In this document: positions 11,387-24,092 of the stretch, piece after piece
How positions within the stretch are numbered: position 1 is the stretch's first letter
How the letters are laid out: each line of letters begins with the position of its first letter
Source of the DNA: Brevipalpus yothersi
Lineage: Eukaryota > Arthropoda > Arachnida > Trombidiformes > Tenuipalpidae
Reading direction: 5' to 3'
DNA: 64,000 bases
Assembly (NCBI GenBank): GCA_003956705.1
Contig: QZCP01000221.1
Location: 1-64,000 of the forward strand
Position numbers and translations under genes: made by a program
Notes under the pieces: model-generated
What the model saw: only the letters and a program-made list of their open reading frames with translations
Told to the model about the DNA's origin: nothing
Database searches by the model: none

Positions 11387-13680
11387 CGTAGCACTCTGTG
11401 AATGAATTTCCTCTCAACTTCGAAAAGTTGTGTAAATTTTCTTCACTAATACCAATTGTCACTCAAATATTAGTATATAACAATCAAACCGAATATGATC
11501 AATGAACATGTCGAAAAAGCTTCCTCTTTTATATACCTAGCACTCAAATATTCAGTGGCTATTATACTCACAAGTCAACTCGATTCATAGCAACGAAATC
11601 GATTGATACTGAATAAAGGGACTGGTCTTCCCAAGGCAATCGGCAACCTCACATCGTTCTCGATTGAGCCTCAGATTTTTATGATTAATGTTTGCACTTG
11701 ATGATAATTGATAAAGAACATCGGATGATTTTTTCTTCCTACCATTCACATATTCACACATCAGATTTCCCGGTATTTGATAGCTTCATTCCGAAGTCAA
11801 TCAACGGGTTCAACGGGTTGAGTTGATACCAGGATGTATAGATATATACTCGCAAATTGAATATTTTGATAGTATTGGCAGCCGTGAAGGTTTCTTGCCT
11901 TATCAATTCATCGATAGAAATTGAATTGTGAAATAAGGATTGCTCATGAGTCAATTATGTAGGTATGCCAAGTAATAGTTGACTTTAAAAAATTTGACTT
12001 GCATTTGAAACTTTCATGAATTTCAAGAAATCTACATCATCTACTGTAGATTTAAGATAGGAAAAATTCATGGAAAAAATTTCCCATGGATACCTTCCTT
12101 CTTTAGATAGTTGTCGAACTTGATTGAACTTTTATGCTTATGTACATGTGTGTGCTCAATGAGTTGTATAGTTGACACATTTTAGTATCTAATTACAACA
12201 GCGCAATCAGAATGATGATCAATAGATCCGGTTCGTGAAGTGTATCCATCTTCTCTATGAGTCAGAATGTTTCAAGAATGTGTAGAGTCATTGAAGATCC
12301 TCAAAATTATGCAACAAGTTTAACTGATAAAAGCAAAGTTGATTACTCAGCCCATACCAAAATCAGAACAGAAATTTGTACTGATATCATCGATGAAAAA
12401 TGAGATTTCTCCTGAAAAAATAAACAAGATGTTCATGGTCGACCATCTAATCCAACATCTATTCAAATCTAGAGTATTGATTAGAAGATTTTAAGTGATT
12501 AAACGATCCAAATTAACAAGTGTTAATAGATAGTCGCTCAGAATTTTCGCATGCAACCAATTTATAAGATCAAAAATGCCAAGAATTTCGCCTCATGGCA
12601 AACTAGGGCTCACGAACTGAATCATCAACATTCATCGAAGGAGAAGATGACGAACTAGTAATGTGACAATTATTATCAAGGTTGACTACTAGCCTTGCGT
12701 TAGTTTGAAAAAATTTCTATTGAAAATAGATGAAAAATTTTCAGAAAATCTTGAAGATCAATTGAGGTGCAAAATTCTGACCGATCGTTTCAATGTCAGT
12801 ATACAAGATTGAATTCATATTTATTCGATTGCTTCCAAATAAATATATCCTTACCACCAATATGTATGATCAGATAGGAGACGATATGGTTACACAATGG
12901 ACGAGTAGACGTAGATTAATTACTGACAGAGAAATGCATATAATGAATGTGGTGAAGATACCAGATTTTCCACCAACATCCCATGAATCCACAATAGACT
13001 AATCGAAATAGACTGTCATTATGCAAAGAATTTATCTCATTAGTGATATTTAATCAACCCCCTATTTCGAGATGAGGTTTTCATGAATATTTGATGAAAA
13101 TTTTCAGATTCGAGCTCTTCAGTCTAGACTTGTTGTACTTAAACTGTACTTGTATATGATTGAACTTATTGTTCGATCAAACTCATGAAAATCACGTGCA
13201 GAACGAGTCATTTCAAAAGATGTAGCAATCGTCTGGGAAATCAGAACGGCCTTAAAAATCAGATTAGCTGCAAAAATTGAATGCAAAATCTAGCGCAAAA
13301 AATTGCATATTATTGGAATGGTAAGTGAAAAATGCAATGATAGCGTTTTCTATACAAATTAAGGTTCCAATCAGTGTATCTAACGATTATGCATGTTGCT
13401 AAGGATGAAAATTTTTGGAAAATTAATGTATATAATGTAAAGTGTCATAAAGACTGGATCATATTGATGGATAGCAGACACTGACGAATAGACTCGTCAT
13501 GATCTAGCTGAAACAATTCATTTTTGATTAATTAGCCCAAGTCGATCAACCCTGGAGAGGATCGACAGTATATCGTACTGATAGACAAGCTAAATATATG
13601 AACAAAATCGTCAAGAAAAGAATGATTTCGAATGGTCGTTCGATTGTACTGATTCAGGAGCCTCACCATATAACCAGGAG
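11387..13680. other. Long intergenic stretch, nothing recognised
   Basis: About 2.3 kb without an identifiable gene. A 69-codon frame at 12793-13002 looks fairly protein-like but has no recognised motif and no clear splice partners, so I do not call it. No long microsatellite here, unlike most gaps in the window. Confidence 0.5.
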
Positions 13681-13690
13681 ATATAAATAT
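13681..13690 (+). promoter_or_regulatory. Candidate TATA box of the lipase gene
   Basis: ATATAAATAT about 66 bp before the lipase ATG, a plausible distance for a short 5' UTR and a TATA-driven, tissue-restricted digestive gene. No initiator was verified. Confidence 0.45.
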
Positions 13691-13746
13691 TGCTATACCT
13701 CCAATAATTTCTTCATTTCATCATATCATTTGTCTATAGCCTCATC

Positions 13747-15541
13747 ATGATTTTATCAGTTTTCCTCTTATTTTTTGGTAGTTTAGTGGTCCCCAGTTAC
13801 GGAGGGGATCTGTTTGGGGATGTTAATCTACTCGATCAACTGCCCAGTTTTATGGATATAATTCTGAGAAGACCAGGATCTTCAAGACGATGCTTCGAAA
13901 ATTTAGGATGTTTTTCAAGGAAAGATTTTCCCGATCCTCTTGGTAATTCGATCATCTTTTTGCCCAAAAGTCCAGAAGAAATGGATCTCAAGTATAAATT
14001 GTATACCAGTAAAAATCTTTATGAATCCAAAGATTTTCGTTACAATTTTACTGCTCAAGATTTATCAAATTCTCATTTTGATCCAAGTAAAAAAACAAAA
14101 TTCATCATCCATGGTTGGATGTCCAATTTCGATGAGATGGATTGGATGGGTAATCTAAAAGATCTTATTCTTCGCCACAAACCTGGATACAATGTTTTTG
14201 GAGTCGATTGGTCCAAGGGAGCAAAAACAATTAATTATTTCAAATCTGTAGCAAATGTCAGGGTTGTTGCCGCTGCTACAACATTCTTCCTCAAAAGATT
14301 GCACGAATATTCTGGAATCCAATTTGAAGATGTCCATCTAATTGGTCACAGCTTAGGGGGTCATATTGTTGGTTATGTGGGTAAAAATATTACCAATCCT
14401 CAAATTTCACGTATCACTGCCCTAGATCCAGCAGGTCCGAGTTTCTACAAAGGTGAGGAGATCTAGCAAATCGTTATCATGATGGTCTTTTTCTTCTAAT
14501 TGACCATTCCTGGGAATTCTTGAAATTCATCATGATCTATTCCATCTCATTTCAAGATGGAAACTCTAGATTAACCTCAACCGATGCAAAATATGTCGAA
14601 GCTCTCCATACCGATGGTGGTCGCTCAGTTCTAAGAGGATATGGAATAACTGACACAGTAGGAGACATCGATTTCTATCCTAATGGTGGAAGAAGGCAAC
14701 CAGAATGTGGCTATTTGAGAGGTGAGTTATTCCCTGGTAGAATTCTCCAGATGAATTCAAATTTTCAGATAGATTACTAATTGATTGGAATGTTTCTTTC
14801 TTAGCCCCTCATGACATAGCTTCTAAAGGACTTGTAAATGGTGTCAAAAATTTTGTCACATGTGATCACAATTTTGCCACTAAATTAATCAATCAGGATC
14901 CTGATGTTTTGATTGAAGGCTGCCAATTTATTGGGTATCAATGTGAAAATTGGGAAAGTTTTCAGAAAGGTTATTGTATTGATTGTGGACAATTGGAGGA
15001 AAAGTGTGCAGCCATTTCGATATGGGGCGAAGCGGATGATAAACTTGGTGGTGTCTATTATCGTCAATCAGAACAGCAAGAAGGTGGAGGTGCCCTTCAG
15101 AATCGAAAATTTTACTACAAGACTGATGGTGAAAAAGATTATTGTCTCCATCATTATGGTATTGTGGTTCATACATCAAGTGATTCAGGATCAGCCACCG
15201 GAATGTTTAAACTCAGTCTAAATGGACGCCGTCGAGAAGTGAATAAAATTAAATTGAGAGATTCGAGTGAAAAATTTGGAAGTAGCAAGAGTTATCCATT
15301 CCTGTATACAAACAAGCGAACATTAGGACAAGTACGAAATGCAACCCTCGAATGGTCAACTGGTGTTCTGGGAAAATTGAATCCTTTCCATCATTTCATG
15401 AATTCAAAGGTTTCTGTTGATAGGATAGAGATCCGTTATATGAGTAACATCAATGCCCAAACAAGACAAAAAGAATCGACAATTCTTTGTGCAAACTCAA
15501 AAATGACCAGTGAAGGACAATCATTTATTGCCTGTAGATGA
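13747..15541 (+). CDS. Secreted pancreatic-type triacylglycerol/phospholipase with PLAT domain
   Basis: Extracellular lipase of the animal pancreatic lipase family, likely digestive. Exons 13747-14452, 14557-14721, 14805-15541 in consistent phase 1, with two short introns (104 and 83 bp), give 535 residues. Residues 1-19 form a signal peptide (MILSVFLLFFGSLVVPSYG). The alpha/beta-hydrolase domain has KFIIHGWMSN (oxyanion region), FGVDWSKGA, nucleophile Ser202 in GHSLGGH, Asp227 in ALDPAGP and His312 in VTCDHNFAT: the full Ser-Asp-His triad. Many Cys residues follow in the lid/loop area. The C-terminal part (about 375-515) has the beta-rich PLAT/LH2 pattern, starting near KFYYKTDGEKDYCLHHYGI, which in this family helps interface or partner binding. 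The presence of PLAT separates it from insect yolk-protein-like lipases. Substrate preference (triglyceride or phospholipid) cannot be read from sequence. Confidence 0.92.
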
Positions 15542-17195
15542 TCATTCTAATTTTATTAAATCGCTTGCAATATATTAAAACAAACGTATCATTATGAAGT
15601 TTAGAACTTTATTCGTTCACTTCGTCCCGATTTAAATCTGTTTCACAGATAGATTCGATAGATTTCTTGAAAATTTTTTCACTATTCAGTTCTATGAGAA
15701 CAATGGCGGGCAATCACTAATCCTCTGATGGTCCATGCTATGAACTCAGAAATATTAAAAAAAAAATTTGGTATGCTACCCATTTATAAAAAGCTGTAGC
15801 TCTACCTTCATTATTTCCATTCTTTAAAAGTCCTACAGAAATCTATACGTAGCTTTGAGAAACATTGTCCATCTGATCAGTATTACAGTAGTTATTATGG
15901 TGTCAATTCGTCGCCCGAAGAAATTATCTCGACTTAATGCTCAACAACTTAAGTAATACACACAGTATTATCCAAAGCAACGGCACTCGATCCAAATTGA
16001 ATGTGATCAATTTAATGAATGTTTCCCAGAAGTGATTGCTTTCACTGTATTTGATGGAAAATTCGATTCTACAGGTAGAGGCTAAATGATCTCACGGAAA
16101 TTAGATTTTGATTAGGGCGCATCACGCTTGAGCGCGAAAACAATAGCCAATGGAATCAAATAAACAAAACATTGATGATCATTTTGATATAAGTTTTGAT
16201 AGAGTTTCGATTATGGGTGCCAAAAAAATCCCAGATGAACAGATGGGAAAAATTAAGCATCTTTTAGATAAAGATGTCGCAAAATATATTATGCAAAGAG
16301 TGGAAATATTGAAGTTTAAATGATTATCTTATGTGTTTTCAATTTTTTCTAGTGTTCTGATTTTCTGTCACATCATTTAGCCCCTACTTGTATTCACCAT
16401 TTTCGTGTATTTGGAATTTCTTCCTGAATCGGTAGAGAGCTATTGGTGAGAAAATCAAAATAAATCACAAGAGTTTTCCGAATCCAGGAGTTTTTTTGTA
16501 ACTCAATAGTCTATTATTAATAATTAGACTTTTCTAGATCATCTTTGCCCATATATCGTTCGAAAAATACTCAATGCAATGAAGTTCATGAAATAGAACC
16601 TTAATTGTTTTGCTTGGAGCTTGCTTGGCTGATCTCGATTCTATTCTATTGGTGGAGAAGTTCGATTTCATTGACAATTTTCATGTTCTTTGAATCTTCT
16701 CCTATTTGATTTGACTGATGGACACCTAAACCAAGTTGGGCAAAGTTTTTCGAATGAGGAAACTTTTCTATTTAATGATCTGTTGATCGGATGAACATCT
16801 ACATTTTTTTCTGATGGATCAATCATCATATTCGAAAAACATTTCAAAATTTGGTACACAAACTCATGTCTCTCTAAATAGCTTTCACTTTTTGTCAGCT
16901 GCCAAAATGGTTCAATGATAATATTGCCTCTCTGTAACCCTTTTTTCCAAAAGCTGGTCAATGTTCAGGGATGAAAAATTTTTCGAAAACAAGAGCAATC
17001 CTCACTGATGTTATCCGTGTGTGTGAGAGAGAGAAAAAAAGAAAAATTTAAGTGATGGAAGCGATGATGATCCATTGGCAAGCTTTTTCTCCAGCTTCGA
17101 ACATCCCAACTTAGAAGTACTGGTGTCAAGTAACCAGTACAAGGAGGAGTCAACAAAAGTTCCATTGAAAACATCTCAGCATCTTCCTCATCCTC

Positions 17196-17199
<4 letters not shown>
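15542..17199. other. Intergenic with possible gene relic at 15896-16323
   Basis: Mostly AT-rich non-coding DNA. Within it, one frame from ATG 15896 reads with protein-like composition to 16086, broken by a single TAA at 15953, and includes QYYPKQRHSIQIEC and FPEVIAFTVFDGKF; a separate frame at 16150-16323 encodes 57 residues (MESNKQNIDDHFDIS...). I do not recognise either. They may be exons of an unknown gene, a decayed gene, or chance. Confidence 0.3.

Positions 17200-17254
<55 letters not shown>
17200..17254. repeat. (CT)n microsatellite
   Basis: CT run about 55 bp long, roughly 670 bp before the tropomyosin start codon, with a complementary GA run about 340 bp further on. Confidence 0.95.
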
Positions 17255-17259
<5 letters not shown>

Positions 17260-17586
17260 TCTCTCTTTCTCTCTTCCATGTCTGAGATGGATTCAAGTAC
17301 GCTTACGAAGACCTACAGCATCCCCCTTGTCATCTCTCTCTTTCCCCAGTAGTCTTACTCGATTTTCTCTCCCTTTTCGATTCCAAGAGGATCACATTTT
17401 TTTCACTATCACCACTGGCACCATCATATGCATCTACGAGAGCCCACCTCCGATTGGGGATGAGGATGAAAACAGAAGCCAGCATCCTCATGAGCAGCCA
17501 TCACTTTTCGAGAGTGAATCTTTCTCACTCTCTCTCCTCCTTTTGGTGCCATTCCAAAGGGCCTACAAATTATTTTGGAAACAAGA

Positions 17587-17588
<2 letters not shown>

Positions 17589-17627
<39 letters not shown>
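17589..17627. repeat. (GA)n microsatellite
   Basis: GA run of about 39 bp, an inverted complement of the CT run at 17200-17254; both lie in the presumed tropomyosin promoter/5' UTR region. Confidence 0.95.
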
Positions 17628-17628
<1 letters not shown>

Positions 17629-17927
17629 CAACATACTGATCTAAGGAAAGAGAGAGAAAAAGAAAGAGACTCTGATATCATAGGCACTGTTGATCTCATT
17701 TGGTTTGATCTTGCACGTAGTTTTTTTTCGCGATTCTCGCTTGTCGTTTGTGAAAGTGAGATTCAGCTTCCACTTGCTTGCTCATTGAATCATTCATTTT
17801 GTCCTTTGTGGTGTGTGTGTGAATCACTTATTTTGTGGTTTATTCCACTGTTCTTGTGATATACTCTACCAGTTCCTGATTTTGTTTGAGTCTCGTTCGT
17901 GCGAGGTGTCCAATAAGTTGTTTAAAT

Positions 17928-18919
17928 ATGGAGGCCATCAAGAAAAAGATGCAGGCCATGAGAGCCGAAAAAGAGCAGGCTGTTGAGCGTGCGGAAGCCG
18001 CTGAGACTGCCGCTCATGAGGCCAATGGAAAAGCCGAAAAGGTAAGGAAGATCTTAGCAATTATTTGTCAGAATTGCTGCCTGTAGTTCGGCCTCATTTT
18101 CCGTGAAGTACCGTTATTGATGGACATGATTCTAATTTTTTTCCTCTCTTTTACTCACTCTCCAGGCTGAGGAGGAAGTTCGATCACTCCAAAAGAAAAT
18201 TCAACAGGTTGAAAATGAACTCGACCAAGTCCAAGAACAGCTCACCCAAGCCAATGCCAAACTAGAGGAGAAGGACAAAGCCCTTCAGAATGTGAGTTTT
18301 TTAGATTTATTCTGTCAAGGAAAATACTTTCTGGTTTTATGAAAACAAATGATTTCATAAGAGCATTCATGGTGTAATGTGACATTTTCAAACGGAATCG
18401 CATATTGTGCTAATTCAAGATTCACATACCACTGGAATATAATTCGTTGCTTCGCAAACATTGGGTTTTAGTTATTTTTCGGTGGAACGAGGATTTACTT
18501 AGGAGTATGTCATCTGTGCTCATCAGATTCATTTTTTCAACTTCCTGGATATCCAAATTGTGTGCATGGGAATTTTCACCCAATAGTCCTGTCGAAATTT
18601 TAAAACTCTAAAATTTTCCAAGTAAACTGAGCTCAAAATGTCTAAGCTAACTTTAGATTTTTAGATCAGCTGATATTTCCCTTAACCTCGATGATAAGCT
18701 CAACATTTTCAGCTCTGATATTTTGATAGTCTGTCTGAATTAAGAATGATAGAGGACATCTTTCCATTGAAATGAAGTTCGATCAATATTACAATCGAAA
18801 TGTTTAACAAAAGTATCGAAATCGTGAGTTATTCTCAAGGTGACGTAATTTCTTCTCCACCGTATCCGTATTTGGTTAGTCATGAGAATTTTTGGAAAAT
18901 TAGGACCGCCTAGATCTGC

Positions 18920-18974
<55 letters not shown>

Positions 18975-19579
18975 CCTCTCTCTCTCTCTCTTCAAGCTCC
19001 TGAAAGAGAGCGAGAATCTTCTTGCTCGATCCTCCTTCCTCATCTTTTCCCTCTCCATCTTCCACTTATTATACTCCCTCAAACCCTTTTGGGGTAGGAA
19101 TGAGAGTTTTTTCGGGACCCTGTTTCATCTCAATTCGACAGAGGTTCATGTTCTTTCTCTCTCTCTCCCTTATCATGAATCCTTGCTCAAAACTTCATTC
19201 GTAATGGTAAACTAAATTAGTGCACGAAATTGTACGCATTTATGTGCGTTGTATTCGCTCTCTCTTTAACTCTCACTCACAAGAAGCTCATAAATGTATC
19301 ATACAAGTAAAACATATACATATACACAAACAGCTCCACCAATCATCCTCATCTTTACCACTACAAAAATTCTGAAGATAAATATAGATATTTCTAGATC
19401 AGCCCAACTTTTCTTCGCCCAAAATCTTTCTTCACACACAAACTCTCCCTCTTGAGATTGCAATGTGTTTTCTTTTTCACTTTCATCAAGTATCACCCTT
19501 GAACACCTAATACCACTCTTGTCAATAGTCACACCTCATAAATATCATCCAAATTCACTGCTTCCAGAGCATATTTCTA

Positions 19580-19615
<36 letters not shown>

Positions 19616-22600
19616 AATAACAATCAGCATCATTTACACTTTCTGATTCATCCCTCTCTCATGACTATATGCAAAATACATCTCTCATCATCATCCCATT
19701 AAGCGAATAAGTCATCTTCCATCACCTACACTCATCTTCTCATTTACTATCATCCTGTTACCGTTAGATCGTCAGTTCGTTGGAACGTTATTCGTTCGTT
19801 GCTCATATTTTACACGCAATCAGCTGACACATTCTCTCTCCTCTTTCTCTTTTTCATCTCTCTTCTTTTGACTCTCTCTCTCTCTTCTCTCTCTTCTCTC
19901 TCTTCTCTCTCTTGACGCCCCCACACATGATGAGATGAAGATGTATCTTGTGTAAGAGCGAGAGAGAGAGGCTTGAGCGTGGCTGATGGAAAGGCGATGA
20001 GAGTAACAATTTTTACTGCAACTACTACTTCAACTTCATTCCCTTCTGGGACAAGTTACCATGCTTTTTTTACGAATGTTTTGAATGTAGATGATTCAAA
20101 TTATCGGATACTGTTTGAGTATTGATATTGATTAGTATATTTTGATTATTGTTCAGCAATTATGTGATTAATATATATATATAAATATTCTTCTAATTAA
20201 GCTTCTATTAGAAGAAGAATAAGTCAATTAATCAAATAACAACAACAAGATGGAAACTTTTTGATAGCAAAACCATGAGTTGATAACTTTACATAACAAT
20301 AATACATGTAATGTAATACTCTAACGTGCCTGATACTTTATTGTTACCCATCGATTGTAACACTGATTATTTAAGAATATATATATACATACATAATGTC
20401 CGTTTCCTCACGTAAATCATCGTCACCCAATCACTCTCGATCATCACCAGCACGATCAATGGCTAGTGATGATTTAGCCACCGATTCGGATGATAATTCG
20501 GAAATTGCTCAATTATCAGCTCTTCGATGCTCTTCACTTCAAACCGAAGTGATCAATGAACGCAATAGACGTCGATCTCGATCAGGCTATCCTGGTCTTG
20601 CTGTCGGCTCATTTTCATCTGGTGCTCTTATGAAATTTAGTATAATTTCAAATGAATTACATAATATTCAAAATGTTCAACTCAAAAGGGTAGGGAAAAA
20701 AAATCTATGCCCACCCCGTTTTGTTGAATAATTTATTTCATCATGATGAACAAGTGAATTAATATGAATTCTATTTGATTCCATCTACAGGCCGAAGGTG
20801 AGGTTGCCGCTCTTAACCGAAGGATACAATTGATCGAAGAGGACTTGGAACGATCTGAGGAACGATTGAAGATTGCCACCCAAAAACTCGAAGAGGCATC
20901 CCAAGCTGCTGATGAGAGTGAACGGTAAGGATGGACAGTGTGAAAGTATTTGTAATTTATTTCTCATAGATCAACAGCCATTACTATTACCACTACTACT
21001 ACTACACTCTGGTTCGAAAGACTTTTGAGAACTTTACACTTCGATGTTGTTCCTTGACTCAGTTTGCTTGATCTAAAAATTGTTCACCCAATCAAGGCTG
21101 TTGTACGCTCATGTAGAGAATGTGTAGGGAAAGCAATGCAAGCGTCTTGGTAAATTAGCTGATTGAGCTACATTCAAATATGCTAGACTCCTTAGTTTAT
21201 CATCATCATTCACCATGCCTTGCCAAATACACTAACTACAGATAGCTAACATCCATCTCAGCCAACCATCATCATCATTCCACCATCTTAACCACACTGT
21301 TTCCTCTATTTATATCACTCCTCCACCAAGAGTGGTTTGTTGGCTACTATTATTATTGCTGCTTTCTCTCTATCTCTCGATATCTTTTCCTTCTTTGCCG
21401 GTTTCCGGGCATTGGAAATATTCCATTGATAGAGATGTACCAACATTGGTTGAGAAATTCCTCTAAAAGAAAGAAACATGGAGTAAAAGTTCACATAATT
21501 TGAGCAACATTCACTACCATTTTTGTATGGATAGCCTTTTTCCTGTTAACAAGAATGACTAAGAACATCTCCTTCCTGATTCTTTCATATATTATGAATG
21601 AATGTTACAAATTTGAATCTCTTAATCAAAATTTTTTTTTCCTCTTATAATTTACTCCACACAGAATGAGAAAAATGTTGGAACACCGATCAGTTACCGA
21701 TGAGGAACGTATGGACTCATTGGAAAGTCAATTGAAAGAAGCTCGAATGATGGCCGAAGATGCTGACCGAAAGTATGATGAGGTAAAAAATGAGCTCTAG
21801 AAGATTTTTCTTTCTCTCTCTCTCTATTCCACTTTTTGGCGGAATATTCAGTAAGGATCATCCAATATTGTAGAATATTTTTACCAATCAATCATTCTCG
21901 TTCCGAGAATCTATCTTTACACAATTTCTATCTATACATCTTTTACATCTGAGAAAGAAGAAAAAAAATGTGACCATTTTCCTTCCCAATACTTTGTATA
22001 TATTTGCACACCTGTACTCATCTCCACTGGACAATATACACACAGGTTGCTCGTAAACTTGCCATGGTTGAAGCTGATCTTGAGCGAGCTGAGCAAAGAG
22101 CTGAGGAAGGAGAATCGTAAGTTTTTGACTTGACAAAAATTCTCCTCTTCCTCTTCATCTTCATCTTCATCATCTTCATGATGAAATGAGATGAGATGAG
22201 ATGAATAATAATCATGAGAAGAAGCACTCAATTCAGAGAAAGCATATCTACAAAATTCAAATTTAATTTGATTATTGAGATGGTTTTTTTCTTCGAATCA
22301 TTCAGCTCTCAATCAGATCAGCGAATTCGATTTTTTTTTCTATGAATTTTTTTTTGCATCTTAAAATTTTTGTTTGTTATCATTTGATTAAACATTATCA
22401 ATCAAGTAACCAGTCTCAACGTGCATAAATTCTTGATCTCCTTGATCTATTCCCGCTTAATATGTCATCTTACCTGCATAATTTTGACATATCCAGTGGG
22501 ATGAGAGCAACGTGCTGAGATCATGATTAGCCATGTTAAAAGTGCAATTTTGTTAGTGCTTTCCATCGTGATTCAGTGAAATGAGTGCTTCCCTCATGGA

Positions 22601-23254
22601 TTCTTTTCATTAGGAATTTCAGGAATTTTTTTCTTACTCATGTTTTTTTCTCTTCTTTTTTTTCAATTTATTAATAGAAAAATTGTAGAATTAGAGGAAG
22701 AGCTACGAGTTGTTGGCAACAATTTGAAATCATTAGAAGTCAGTGAGGAAAAGGTAAGATTCATTGACCATCAAGATCATTTTAATTAAATAAATTGTTT
22801 AATTCTTACTCATTCATTTTTAAATTTTAATTTATTAACTTTTCCAGGCTCAACAAAGAGAAGAAGCTTATGAACAACAAATTCGATTGATGACAGCTAA
22901 GCTTAAGGAAGTGAGTAGAAAGTTTCCTTGTCAATGTGATAAAATATTGTCGTTTAAAAATATTCAACATTTTCAATCACAAATGCTGTAACACATTTTC
23001 TGCTTCTATTAGGCTGAAGCTCGAGCTGAGTTTGCTGAACGATCAGTTCAGAAACTACAGAAAGAAGTTGACCGTCTTGAAGGTATGATATTTGACTTAT
23101 GGACACTTAGTGGTTTTATGGTCTATGATGAACATGAATTAATTGGCATGTATTTTCACTTCTATCAACAGATGAGCTTATCCACGAGAAGGAGAGATAC
23201 AAACATATTTCCGATGACTTGGATAACACCTTCTTCGAGCTCACCGGCTATTAA
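17928..23254 (+). CDS. Tm: Tropomyosin, muscle-type 284-residue isoform
   Basis: Actin-binding coiled coil that regulates thin filaments. Nine coding exons: 17928-18041, 18166-18291, 20791-20924, 21665-21782, 22046-22116, 22678-22753, 22848-22910, 23013-23082, 23172-23254. They total 855 nt, exactly 284 residues plus stop, the canonical length, with every phase consistent. The protein starts [18 protein letters not shown], keeps the heptad pattern throughout (for example [55 protein letters not shown]) and ends [13 protein letters not shown]. The mid and C-terminal parts look close to house-dust-mite allergen tropomyosins, which is my main hint for a mite. Only one set of middle and C-terminal exons is seen. 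The second intron (2.5 kb) holds a likely alternative first exon. CT/GA microsatellites crowd the 5' flank and intron 2. A poly(A) signal lies at 23636. Confidence 0.98.
18923..18990. repeat. (CT)n microsatellite in tropomyosin intron 2
   Basis: CT run 18923-18972 followed after a short break by a second run to 18990. Confidence 0.93.
19584..19612. repeat. (CT)n microsatellite in tropomyosin intron 2
   Basis: CT run of about 29 bp. A further imperfect CT-rich array with repeated TCTCTCTCT units lies at 19871-19912. Confidence 0.92.
20396..20689 (+). CDS. Tm: Alternative first coding exon of tropomyosin (inferred)
   Basis: A 98-codon open frame inside tropomyosin intron 2 that starts with ATG and ends AAA AGG at a GTAGGG donor in phase 0, exactly the phase needed to enter exon 3 at 20791. 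Splicing would replace exons 1-2 with a Ser/Arg-rich, non-heptad N-terminus ([19 protein letters not shown]..., later [20 protein letters not shown] and [15 protein letters not shown]) and give a 302-residue isoform. Animal tropomyosin genes commonly use internal promoters and alternative first exons for cytoskeletal isoforms; Drosophila Tm1 has isoforms with unusual N-terminal extensions. TATA-like AT repeats lie upstream (about 20168-20185). There is no transcript evidence here. Confidence 0.75.
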
Positions 23255-23635
23255 GACCAGCAAAATTCAGGACCCAACAAGTGATCAACACTCAATCATT
23301 GATAACGACAACAAAAAATCGAAAAGATGGTCACTTACAGAGACCAATAAAAAATTTCAGACAACAGTCACACAATGGACTTCATCCAAGCATCTTCAAT
23401 CTTATTACTATCAATTTGTTCAGTTCTATCTATATCAGATGAATACTATCTTGTTGAAAGTATCAAGTTCTATCAAAAAAAGGAGGCATTTGAAACAGAG
23501 TTACAAATTATGACAACAAAGTTGCACAAACGATGATGGAAACACAATCAATCCCATCATCATTCTCAATCAAATTGTGATCTTAATGTTCAATCGAATT
23601 CAGACGCTAAATCAGTGTTCAATCGATGTTGTATC

Positions 23636-23641
23636 AATAAA
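23636..23641 (+). promoter_or_regulatory. Poly(A) signal of tropomyosin
   Basis: AATAAA about 380 bp after the tropomyosin stop codon. Confidence 0.6.
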
Positions 23642-23914
23642 TATCGGCACGTTATTATTCTCAACGAAGTTTAAATTTATCACACACGAGTTTTTTCAAT
23701 CCAATCGTTCACTCTCTCACAGGCAAAATTAGAATTACCTTTTGCCTGAAAATCACACACACATAATTGTCAAAAAGCAAAAAGCTTTCAGTCCACCAGA
23801 AATTGCTGGATTGCCTCTCTCATAATCCCAATTCAAAGACAATTAGATGGGTTTTGAAATGGGAAATTTTCTTTCGGGTCAAACAAAAAAAAGGCGGCAA
23901 TTGCGAGTAAACAT

Positions 23915-23959
<45 letters not shown>

Positions 23960-24060
23960 ATAATCATATCGAAGCTTTATCTCTCTGTGCTCAGCTATGC
24001 AAATAGCCGCTGAGATCGGATGGTCAAACATACCCGGCGGGGTGAGCTCAGCTGTCCGAG

Positions 24061-24092
<32 letters not shown>

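Noticed and set aside
12793..13002. 69-codon plus-strand frame
   Set aside because: Composition is plausible but there is no motif, promoter or splice context.
16213..16323. Tc1/mariner-type transposase N-terminus (MGAKKIPDEQMGKI)
   Set aside because: The resemblance to helix-turn-helix starts is superficial; there are no inverted repeats, no catalytic DDE region and no further similarity.
17075..17859. Several long open frames around the tropomyosin 5' flank
   Set aside because: They are SLSLSL or RERERE translations of CT/GA microsatellites, which stay open in every frame; no motif or codon pattern of a gene.
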